The notes below the pieces were generated by a model. That model was not told the origin of the DNA and made no database searches. It was given only the letters and a program-made list of their open reading frames with translations. Positions 43,791 through 50,853 of a DNA stretch of 64,000 bases are shown in pieces. This DNA comes from Pontibacter rufus (GTDB lineage: Bacteria; Bacteroidota; Bacteroidia; Cytophagales; Hymenobacteraceae). The stretch is from positions 310,001-374,000 of the forward strand of contig NZ_JADQDR010000001.1 in assembly GCF_015694705.1 (NCBI RefSeq). The letters run 5' to 3'. Position 1 is the stretch's first letter; each line of letters opens with the position of its first letter. The translations under genes and the position numbers were made by a program.

Positions 43791-44288
43791 ATGGCATACG
43801 ACAACACGCGCTACAACCGCACTCCTCAGTCTGAGAAACTAAAATGGGTAGACCACGTGTCGCACCTGATGGATAGCCAGTTCCGGGTGCCCGGCACCAG
43901 TTTCCGCTTTGGCCTGGACCCAATTCTGGGGCTGCTGCCCATTGCCGGCGATCTGGCTTCCTTTAGCGTATCGGCGATGCTGATTCTGACGATGGCACGG
44001 CATGGGGCGAGTGGCAAACTGGTGGCGCTGATGCTGCTCAATGTGGGCCTTGATACGCTTATCGGCAGCATTCCCATACTTGGCAGTCTTTTCGATTTTG
44101 CTTTTAAAGCCAACGACCGCAATGTGCGCCTGCTGCGCCGCCATTATGAAGAAGGCAAATACCAGGGCAGTGGCAAAGGCATAATTATAGGCGTTGTTGT
44201 CGGGCTTGTGGTGTTGCTTATACTTTTGGTGTGGGCGCTGTGGCAGATGGGCGAATGGCTGTTTCACCTGCTTGGCTCATACTTTTAG
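43791..44288 (+). CDS. DUF4112-family membrane protein
   Basis: The product has 165 residues. A central LDPILGLLPIAGDLASFSVSA segment and GLDTLIGSIPILGSLFDFAFKANDRNVRLL match DUF4112 proteins. A C-terminal hydrophobic helix (GIIIGVVVGLVVLLILLVWAL, listed in part) follows. The function is unknown. The last 12 bases overlap the end of the convergent uvsE gene. Confidence 0.85.
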   Translation: MAYDNTRYNRTPQSEKLKWVDHVSHLMDSQFRVPGTSFRFGLDPILGLLPIAGDLASFSVSAMLILTMARHGASGKLVALMLLNVGLDTLIGSIPILGSLFDFAFKANDRNVRLLRRHYEEGKYQGSGKGIIIGVVVGLVVLLILLVWALWQMGEWLFHLLGSYF

Positions 44289-45176
44289 GCGGCCAAGCGC
44301 GCGGGCTACTTCCACGGCTTTCAGGGCGCTGGCTTCTTTGTTTTTTATCTCCAGCATAATGTCCATGTTCAGGCCTTCGGTTTCTACCAGAAAGTCGTGG
44401 AAAGCTTCTTCCTGTATACTTTGCACGTGCTTGCCCTTGCGCTCGCCCGGCGATTGTGCACTATAATCCATCATCAGGATACCGTCTTTTGCAGCATCCC
44501 AGGTGGCAGCGGCCATTGCTACGGCTTCATGCATGGGTTCGCCGTTGTTCACACATTCGTGGTGCAGGTTATCAAAAATGATGGGCACGCCGGTGAGTTC
44601 GTGTAGTTGCAGGCAATCCTGCAAAGTATAGGTGCGATCGTCGTTTTCTACACAGAGGCGGACTTTCACAGCTTCGGGCAGGCTGGTATGGTATACTTCG
44701 GCAAAGCGCTGCATGGCGGCAGGTTTATCGCCGTACGCGCCGCCGCCATGTATCTGCAGTTTAGCCGTTGTGTCGAGTTCCATCAAATCAAGTATACTTC
44801 CCTGGTATACCAGTTCGGCAATGGAGTTTTTTACCGTTTGCCCGTTGGGTGAGTTGAGCACCACAAACTGATCCGGATGCATGGAGATGCGCATGTTGTT
44901 GTTCCGGATGTAGCTGCCCAGTTCCCGGAAAGTACTTTTGAAGTGATCCTGCCAGTTATACCTGTTTATTTCGTGCGAGGCAAAAGGCACCAGATCGGAG
45001 GTAAGGCGGAAGAAGAGCAGGTTATGCTGCACGTTGTATTCGAGGATGCGTTGCAGGCAGGCCAGGTTCTGTTCCACGGTTTCCAGCAGGCGCTCTTCGC
45101 TGTAGGAGGCAAGCCGGAAGGTGCGGGACGAACTACAATCCAGGGTTTGGTTGATGCAGGGATATCCGATTTTCAT
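44277..45176 (-). CDS. uvsE: UV damage endonuclease UvsE/UvdE
   Basis: The product has 299 residues, the normal length. Family landmarks are IGYPCINQTL at the N-terminus, LFFRLTSDLVPFASHE, ISMHPDQFVVLNSPN (metal ligands), LQIHGGGAYGDK, LCVENDDRTYT and PIIFDNLHHECVN. It is a TIM-barrel, metal-dependent enzyme that nicks DNA 5' of UV photoproducts and some other lesions. It starts repair independently of UvrABC and photolyase. Its 3' end overlaps the convergent DUF4112 gene by 12 bases. Two overlapping heptamer copies form AAGTATACTT within it (44790-44799). Confidence 0.95.
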   Translation of the reverse strand: MKIGYPCINQTLDCSSSRTFRLASYSEERLLETVEQNLACLQRILEYNVQHNLLFFRLTSDLVPFASHEINRYNWQDHFKSTFRELGSYIRNNNMRISMHPDQFVVLNSPNGQTVKNSIAELVYQGSILDLMELDTTAKLQIHGGGAYGDKPAAMQRFAEVYHTSLPEAVKVRLCVENDDRTYTLQDCLQLHELTGVPIIFDNLHHECVNNGEPMHEAVAMAAATWDAAKDGILMMDYSAQSPGERKGKHVQSIQEEAFHDFLVETEGLNMDIMLEIKNKEASALKAVEVARALGRLKV

Positions 45177-45234
45177 AGCAGGTTTGGGTTTAGTATACCC
45201 ATAACCTAATCAGCAGTACAATGTTTTGCTGGTT

Positions 45235-45870
45235 TTACTCGTAACCGGTGTTATTCTTGAAGAACTTATTATACTCCTCCTGCTCTTTTCGCCGGCGTTC
45301 TTCCTCTTGCTGCTTCAGCAACTCATTCAGCTTGCGTTTTTCTTTGCCTTCCTTCGACAGCATATCATACAGCAAGGTAGCCGGGCTGCCAATAGTAGCG
45401 GCGGGCGCTGCCGGCGGAGGCGGAGGCTCCAGGCCGGGAATATAACCGGGCTTTTTCACCTGGCTGGTTTCCTGGCGTTTCATGTTGCGCAGGGCGCGCT
45501 GTATCATTTCCGGCGAGGGGCGGCTTGTTATTTCTACTTCGCCCAGCAGCACGCTGTCTTCGTTCATCACAATGTTCACGCGCAACTCCGACACCGGCAA
45601 GGGCTTGGGCAGGTATAGTACCGGCTTAAAACCTAAAGCCCGGATAAGCAGCGTGTCTTCCTGTGCTACGTCTATTTTAAACTTACCGTCTTTGTCAGTC
45701 AGCACACCCATCTGGCTGTTTACCTTTACTACGGTAGCGCCGGGTATAGGCGTTGTGCGGTCTGATTGCAGCACCGTACCACTTACCCTTATAGTTTTCT
45801 GGGCTACGGCCGGCAGACAGCAGAGCAGTAGCAACAAGGTAAGCAGGCAGAACAGGGGCTGTTTAGGCAT
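45235..45870 (-). CDS. Exported protein with CarboxypepD_reg-like domain
   Basis: The product has 211 residues. A signal peptide (MPKQPLFCLLTLLLLLCCLPAVAQ) is followed by a CarboxypepD_reg-like Ig fold at about residues 28-110 (VSGTVLQSDRTTPIPGATVVKV, DKDGKFKIDV, LLIRALGFKPV), the module found at the front of SusC proteins. No plug or barrel follows. The rest is proline-rich (PPPPPAAPAA) and ends in a charged helix (LKQQEEERRRKEQEEYNKF). It may act as a small periplasmic or outer-membrane-associated scaffold. The function is unknown. Confidence 0.8.
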   Translation of the reverse strand: MPKQPLFCLLTLLLLLCCLPAVAQKTIRVSGTVLQSDRTTPIPGATVVKVNSQMGVLTDKDGKFKIDVAQEDTLLIRALGFKPVLYLPKPLPVSELRVNIVMNEDSVLLGEVEITSRPSPEMIQRALRNMKRQETSQVKKPGYIPGLEPPPPPAAPAATIGSPATLLYDMLSKEGKEKRKLNELLKQQEEERRRKEQEEYNKFFKNNTGYE

Positions 45871-46017
45871 GTATAATTCGATGGAAGAGCGGCTGCGGCC
45901 CGGAACAATTTACACTAGTACGACAAAGTTCGCCAAAAAGTATGCCAACGTCAAATAATATAGCGTTTGATAGATGCGCAGGTGGCGTTAAGCCGGAAGC
46001 GCAGCCGTAAAAAGCAG

Positions 46018-46046
46018 AAGCCTGCAGCTACGGGTGCTGCAGGCTT
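46018..46046 (-). terminator. Terminator after the minus-strand lipoprotein gene
   Basis: Arms 46018-46028 (AAGCCTGCAGC) and 46036-46046 are exact complements around a 7-base loop. Read on the minus strand it is followed by a T-rich stretch (CTGCTTTTTAC), 70 bases beyond the stop of the lipoprotein gene. Confidence 0.6.
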
Positions 46047-46115
46047 TGGAAAGTATATTTAATTTAAAGAGATGTCCTGGCTTCAGGCGTACTGCCCGGT
46101 TCTGCTGCATGCTTT

Positions 46116-46751
46116 TTACTCTTTCATTCTACTGGTTGGATCGGTAAAGGCAACGTCTATTTCTTTCTGCATCTTATCATACTTGGCGCGGTTCTGCTCA
46201 TACATTTTCCATTGCTCGGGGGTGAGGATGGTTTGCAACTGGCGGTTGGCTTCGTCGTTGATGCGCTGGCGGGCTGCCTCCATGTCTGCTGCCGGCATAG
46301 TAGTGTTATTGTTTGCCTGGGCATTTGCATCGGCGCGCAGGGTATCTACGGTGTTAGCTTCTATAGGGGCATCTCCTCTGCTGGCACTGCCGGTGCCCAC
46401 ATCCGAACCGCCGGAGCTGCTGCCGGCCGTATTGCCGTTGCGCAGGTCGCCGAGCTTTTTGCTGCGGTTATAGTATACATCACGCACACGTGATTTCGTG
46501 CCGTCATTCAGTTGCAGGTCGGCAGCTACCTGTGCAGTCATTTCGTCTGCGTTGCTCCTGTATTGCTCATCAATATCGGTATTTGTTTCGGAGCCGGGTA
46601 TTGCGGCATAATCACGGATGTGCTCCGGGTCTACATCCTCGTTGTTGTTCGCATCTGCCACCTCCATAGAAGTACCTTTTTCATCGGTGTTGCAGGAAGT
46701 AGCAAAAAATATGGTGCAGACAGCAAATATAGAATAGCAAATCTTTTTCAT
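46116..46751 (-). CDS. Hypothetical lipoprotein with C-terminal helical region
   Basis: The ATG at 46751 is preferred because it begins a lipoprotein signal (MKKICYSIFAVCTIFFATSC, Cys20); an upstream in-frame ATG at 46793 would displace it. It gives 211 residues. The middle is low-complexity and polar (Asn, Asp, Ser, Gly). The C-terminal LTPEQWKMYEQNRAKYDKMQ resembles the LTPEQ segments of CpxP/Spy-like periplasmic chaperones, but the match is short. No function is assigned. Confidence 0.75.
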   Translation of the reverse strand: MKKICYSIFAVCTIFFATSCNTDEKGTSMEVADANNNEDVDPEHIRDYAAIPGSETNTDIDEQYRSNADEMTAQVAADLQLNDGTKSRVRDVYYNRSKKLGDLRNGNTAGSSSGGSDVGTGSASRGDAPIEANTVDTLRADANAQANNNTTMPAADMEAARQRINDEANRQLQTILTPEQWKMYEQNRAKYDKMQKEIDVAFTDPTSRMKE

Positions 46752-47116
46752 AGTGTGACAGGCGTTAAGTTTGAATAGGTTAAACATCAGCAAATAGTAT
46801 AAAAACCGATGTGGGGTGCTGTTGCTGTTTTACGGGCACTACAGGTTAATGTTTGTCGGGTAAATGCATTGGCAAAGGGCAGCCCAGCTGTAAAAGCACA
46901 GCAAAAGCAGCTGGCCAGGAGTTTAAAATCCTGCTTGGAATGGCATGATGTAAAGCATAGAAACAGGCTTCGTAAGCTATTAAAAGATGCGCTTTTCAGG
47001 TTTGTCTTCCACCAAATATAGAAATGCCTGTACAGTACATTACAGGAAAGCAAACACCGGGTATAGGCACTGCCCTGATGCTTAAAAGCTGCTATACTTG
47101 CTGGAAATGTATCCTG
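46752..47116. other. 365-bp intergenic region
   Basis: No gene is supported. Open frames of 70-88 residues on either strand here show no family features. One TATACTT heptamer lies near 47093. Confidence 0.4.
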
Positions 47117-48361
47117 TCAGGCTCTCTTCAGTTCAAAAACCGTAATCTCAGGCAGAAAGCCTACGCGGCCCGGATATCCTAAAAAGCCCAGGCCGGTGTT
47201 TACATACAGGTACTGGTTCCCTTTTTTATACAAACCGGCCCACTGCCTGTACATGTACTGCACCGGGCTCCACTTCCAGCCGGGTATGTTGATGCCAAAC
47301 TGCATGCCGTGGGTATGGCCTGACAAGGTGAGATCGATGTCCTGGTACTGCTGGTTCACTTCGCCATCCCAATGCGACGGATCATGGGAGAGGAGCACTT
47401 TAAAGGGAGCCTGGGCCGCGCCCGCGTAAGCTTTGTTGAGGCGGCCATACTTCGGGAAGCCGGCTTTGTTGCCCCAGTTCTCTACGCCAAGTATGGCAAT
47501 GTGCTCGCCGTCTTTTTCAATAATGCGGTGCTCGTTCATCAGGATATCCCAACCCATTTTGCCGTGGCTGTCAATCAGGGTAAGTAAATTTTTGCGTTTC
47601 ACCTCCGGGCCCGGCCAGGCTACATAGTCGCCGTAGTCGTGGTTGCCGAGCACTGAGAAAACGGCTGTTTTAGCTTTTATTCCGCCAAGTGTGTCGATGT
47701 GTTGCTGCACTTCCACGGCCATATTGTTCACCAGGTCGCCGGTAAAAAATACGATATCGGCATGCTGTTGGTTAATCAACTGCACGGCTTCCTTGAGCGG
47801 ATCGGTAGAAGTAAAACTGCCTGTGTGCAAATCCGATATTTGCAGCATTTTATACCCATCGAAGGCTTGCGGCAGGTTGGGGAAGCGTAGCGTAATGTGT
47901 TTCACGCGGTACTCGTAAGCTCCTTTCACCATGCCCCAGATAAAAGCTGTCAGCGGAACAGCGGCAACCACCAGCCCCAACTGGCTCAGGAATTTGCTGC
48001 GCGACGGATCGAAAGCGGCCTCGTTGCCGGCGCTGTTGAGGGCTACCTTGCCCAGGCGCAGCACGTCGTCCAGCATCAGGAAAACGACCACCACCAACTT
48101 GGAAGCGAAGATAATGAAAAGTGTGCTCGCCAGGTAAGTCTGGAAGGCGCTTGGCGGCGCACCACGTGTAACGGAAATGAGGACGAAGGTGGCAGCCGTA
48201 ACTACAAAAACCGCCCAGTAAATAACATACATAATGCGCTGCACTGCAGGCGGTAGCGTTTGCGAAACGATTCGGACGGACTGGAAAACATAGAGGTCTA
48301 TCAGAAACAGGATCAGAACCACTATTCCTACGGATAGGAACTTAGAGAATAATCGTTGCAT
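47117..48361 (-). CDS. Membrane-anchored metallophosphoesterase
   Basis: The product has 414 residues. Four hydrophobic segments fill the first 160 residues (for example VGIVVLILFLIDLYVF and LGLVVAAVPLTAFIWGMV). The calcineurin-like catalytic domain follows: MLQISDLHTGSF, IVFFTGDLVNNM, VLGNHDYGDY, VLLSHDP and LTLSGHTHGMQFG. Relatives such as YkuE and YaeI act on lipid-linked or small phosphates, but the substrate is unknown here. Unlike the enzyme at 14.6 kb it lacks a propeller and is held in the inner membrane. Confidence 0.92.
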   Translation of the reverse strand: MQRLFSKFLSVGIVVLILFLIDLYVFQSVRIVSQTLPPAVQRIMYVIYWAVFVVTAATFVLISVTRGAPPSAFQTYLASTLFIIFASKLVVVVFLMLDDVLRLGKVALNSAGNEAAFDPSRSKFLSQLGLVVAAVPLTAFIWGMVKGAYEYRVKHITLRFPNLPQAFDGYKMLQISDLHTGSFTSTDPLKEAVQLINQQHADIVFFTGDLVNNMAVEVQQHIDTLGGIKAKTAVFSVLGNHDYGDYVAWPGPEVKRKNLLTLIDSHGKMGWDILMNEHRIIEKDGEHIAILGVENWGNKAGFPKYGRLNKAYAGAAQAPFKVLLSHDPSHWDGEVNQQYQDIDLTLSGHTHGMQFGINIPGWKWSPVQYMYRQWAGLYKKGNQYLYVNTGLGFLGYPGRVGFLPEITVFELKRA

Positions 48362-48517
48362 AAGTATAAATTCATAGCAGGCAAGGTTGCCTGTGCCTGT
48401 TTTAATATAGCTGGTTAAAGTATAATTATTTTTAAATTCAAGGAGGCTCCGGCTGAACTAATTTCTGCTGAATCGGCTTGAGGTAACATTCCACTACTTA
48501 TCAAAATCTGTACCGCT

Positions 48518-49243
48518 GTGAAAGATGCTGCCATTGCTTCCGAACCTGTCCTTTACGAGGCCTCGCTTAACATCAAAACCTGGGCTGAAGAAGACCGTCC
48601 GCGCGAAAAGCTGCTGCTGAAAGGCAAAGCTGCTCTCAGCGATGCCGAACTGATTGCCATACTTATCGGCTCGGGCACTGCCAAACTTACCGCCGTAGAT
48701 GTGGCCAAGCTTATACTTGCCGCCGTAGGCAACGACCTGAACGAACTGGCGCGGCTAACGGTCAAAGATTTGATGAAGCATAAAGGTATTGGCGAGGCCA
48801 AAGCCATCTCTATCGTAAGCGCGCTGGAACTGGGCCGCCGCCGCAAAGAAACTGCTGCCACCGCTAAAACGCGCATCACCTGCTCCACCGACATCTATAA
48901 CTACATCAAGCCACAATTGTTGGACTTACCGCACGAAGAGTTCTGGATTATACTGCTGAACCGCGCCAATGTGGTCATGAAAAAGGAAAGCATTAGTTCC
49001 GGTGGCGTGGCCGGCACCGTAGCCGACCCGAAACTTATCTTTAAAAAGGCGCTGGAACAGCTGGCAAGTTCGATTATACTGGTGCACAACCACCCGAGCG
49101 GCAACATCAAACCCAGCGCCGCCGACATCTCGCTCACCCGGAAAATGAAAGAAGCGGGCCAGTTTCTGGATTTGCCCGTGCTCGATCACCTCATCTTTAC
49201 CGACAACGACTACTACAGCTTCGCCGACGAAGGAATTCTTTAG
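48518..49243 (+). CDS. radC: RadC-family JAB-domain protein
   Basis: The product has 241 residues from a GTG start at 48518; no ATG is available in frame before the conserved region. An N-terminal helix-hairpin-helix portion (DRPREKLLLKGKAALSDAELIAILIGSG, in part) precedes the JAB metalloprotease-like domain with EEFWIILLNRANVV, SGGVAGTVADPKLIFKKAL and VHNHPSGNIKPSAADI, which carries the HxHP-x-S zinc site. Historically linked to DNA repair or recombination, its biochemical role is not settled. No operon partner is seen. Confidence 0.94.
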   Translation: MKDAAIASEPVLYEASLNIKTWAEEDRPREKLLLKGKAALSDAELIAILIGSGTAKLTAVDVAKLILAAVGNDLNELARLTVKDLMKHKGIGEAKAISIVSALELGRRRKETAATAKTRITCSTDIYNYIKPQLLDLPHEEFWIILLNRANVVMKKESISSGGVAGTVADPKLIFKKALEQLASSIILVHNHPSGNIKPSAADISLTRKMKEAGQFLDLPVLDHLIFTDNDYYSFADEGIL

Positions 49244-49324
49244 GAGTTAGAAAGTTAAAGGGTTAAAGAGTTTGGGAGTTAAAAAGTTAGAGGTATGAGT
49301 GAAGAGAGGTTGAGGAACATTATA

Positions 49325-49552
49325 AAAGACCTCGCAGCGTGCGCAGCTCCTGCGAGCGTCTGGCCTGCTACGAAGCAATTGTCTGAATCAGGATTTTCAG
49401 GATTAAAGAATTTGCTGGATTATTATACTTTAGGTTGAAATCAACTGTAGCTGTTTTTAAAGTTTATACTTCCTGCATCCTATCCATTATCAATCTAAAG
49501 AGCTAGCTGTGTGTCAGACGCTCGCAGGAGCTGCGCACGCTGCGAGGTCTTT
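49325..49552. repeat. Repeat family C, copy 3: perfect 38-bp inverted pair
   Basis: Arms 49325-49362 and 49515-49552 are exact reverse complements over 38 bases (core GCAGCGTGCGCAGCTCCTGC) separated by 152 bases. The loop holds TCTGAATCAGGA, also seen beside the single-arm copy near 36715, and two TATACTT heptamers. It fills the radC-ywbE gap (49244-49561), whose first part is a string of short AGTTA-type repeats. No protein is encoded. Confidence 0.88.
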
Positions 49553-49561
49553 AACGCAAAA

Positions 49562-49762
49562 TCAGTCTTCCGGCAGAATTTCCTGCACGCGGCCTACTTC
49601 GCCGGTTTCGAGCCGCACTTTGATGCCGTGCGGGTGCGCGGGCGAATTTGTCAGGATGTCTTGTACATAGCCTTCGATGAGGCGGCCAGTGCGCTGGTCT
49701 TCCTTCAGCACAATATTTACATGCAGCCCTGGTTTGATGTTAGCGCGTTTTTTCCCGTCCAT
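49562..49762 (-). CDS. YwbE-family protein
   Basis: The product has 66 residues, the full family length. It matches the YwbE pattern (DUF2196): MDGKKRANIKPGLHVNIVLK, QRTGRLIEGYVQDILT, HPHGIKVRLETGEVGRVQEI. Likely a small beta-barrel, KOW/SH3-like fold. The cellular role is unknown. It is flanked by a family C repeat on the downstream side. Confidence 0.9.
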   Translation of the reverse strand: MDGKKRANIKPGLHVNIVLKEDQRTGRLIEGYVQDILTNSPAHPHGIKVRLETGEVGRVQEILPED

Positions 49763-49928
49763 AGTTAAGTTTTATACTTGCTTGACCGCTTTAGCGCCGA
49801 TAGCTCTGTTTATAGCTACATCGGGCGGCAAATGCCGCAGCGGGTACATCGGTAAAGGTAGCAAGAACGCTTTATACTTCAGGCTGATAACTTATGCCGC
49901 TCGGAAATAGCATAGTATAGGTTAGCCA

Positions 49929-50441
49929 TTAAGGTTGCGGCTGTTTTGTTACGATGTTAAGGTACAACGCATCCTCGTCAAAGCTGAAGCGGGCGGGTGC
50001 CGTAACGTCCTGCTTTTTAACTTCTACTTTCCGGATTTCCTCCAGGTTGGCCAATAGCAGTTCGGGGTTACCTACCAGTTTGTCGTTTATGGCTACCGGC
50101 AGGTTCTGCTGCTGTGCCGGCACTTTAAAAGCAGTATATACCTGCTCCATACGCGCCAGTTGCATGTTGTTTTTTAAGGCGATTAGCACGGCGCCGTCTT
50201 TTGCCTTGTCTCCAAACTTAGCTGTTGCTTCCGCCCCTTTGTACACGTTTATACTTTCAATCAGGTTCGGATCGAGGATTAAAGCGCCCATTGCTGTTTT
50301 CTCATCGCCGACCAGCACCAAAGGCTGTGGCAGACTTATACTTCCCTGCTTTGTTACTTGTGCGGGCATTAATTTCTGTTGCTGCGCCTGTGCCGTAAGG
50401 CAGATAAAAGACAGCAGCATTGCTGCAAGGTATGCTTTCAT
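49929..50441 (-). CDS. Exported TonB-plug-like small protein without a barrel
   Basis: The ATG at 50441 gives a signal peptide (MKAYLAAMLLSFICLTAQAQ) and 170 residues; an upstream start at 50486 is less likely. The segment LILDPNLIESINVYKGAEAT followed by FGDKAKDGAVLIALK resembles the plug-domain strand of TonB-dependent receptors (usually IESI.VLKDA.A...YG..A..GVVIITTK). There is no barrel. The C-terminal half (FSFDEDALYLNIVTKQ) is not recognised. The upstream neighbour encoding a small membrane protein ends five bases away, so the two are probably cotranscribed. Confidence 0.75.
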   Translation of the reverse strand: MKAYLAAMLLSFICLTAQAQQQKLMPAQVTKQGSISLPQPLVLVGDEKTAMGALILDPNLIESINVYKGAEATAKFGDKAKDGAVLIALKNNMQLARMEQVYTAFKVPAQQQNLPVAINDKLVGNPELLLANLEEIRKVEVKKQDVTAPARFSFDEDALYLNIVTKQPQP

Positions 50442-50446
50442 AGGTT

Positions 50447-50680
50447 TTATTTGTTTTTGTATTCTTTGGCTTGCGTGTGCAGCCACTCGTTCCGGTTTTC
50501 CATGTCTCTTATTTGCTTCATCTGCAGCAGGATGGCTGTAAGTATAAACAGGTGGCCCGCCAGAACAAGGTGCATGCCAAGATCATGGATTGAAAGGTGC
50601 AGGAGGCAAACTGCGGCGCCGGCTACAATCAAAAGTGCAGCCGCTACATAAAGCCACTTTACCGGGTTTTGTTGATTCAT
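50447..50680 (-). CDS. Small two-helix membrane protein
   Basis: The product has 77 residues. Two hydrophobic helices (WLYVAAALLIVAGAAVCLL and LGMHLVLAGHLFILTAILLQM, shown in part) and a charged C-terminal tail (QIRDMENRNEWLHTQAKEYKNK, in part). I do not recognise a family. The five-base gap to the following plug-like gene suggests an operon. Confidence 0.6.
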   Translation of the reverse strand: MNQQNPVKWLYVAAALLIVAGAAVCLLHLSIHDLGMHLVLAGHLFILTAILLQMKQIRDMENRNEWLHTQAKEYKNK

Positions 50681-50777
50681 CAGCTAAAAATTTGATTAAA
50701 CCAATTGCTATACCTAATTGTACCCTGCCTGTAAACCTGTTGGGCAGCGAAAAATAAATTTATAAAAATAATTCTAT

Positions 50778-50802
50778 AAATCACAAATTATACTTGTGAT
50801 TT
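50778..50802. terminator. 9-bp dyad downstream of the pyruvate-kinase-like gene
   Basis: Arms AAATCACAA (50778-50786) and TTGTGATTT (50794-50802) around ATTATAC. On the minus strand it lies 52 bases after the stop at 50854 and is followed by an AT-rich stretch. It could be a weak terminator, or an operator for the small membrane protein gene starting at 50680. Confidence 0.4.
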
Positions 50803-50853
50803 TGAAAGGTATAGCGCAGGAACAACCGGAAACCTGTAAAAGCATTGCTGCGG

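Noticed and set aside
49325-49552. Long inverted repeat as an insertion sequence
   Set aside because: Only 152 bases lie between the arms and no transposase is encoded, so it cannot be an autonomous IS.
50778-50802. Dyad TCACAA/TTGTGA as a CRP site
   Set aside because: The half-sites are in the opposite order to the CRP consensus (TGTGA-N6-TCACA), so a weak terminator or another operator is more likely.
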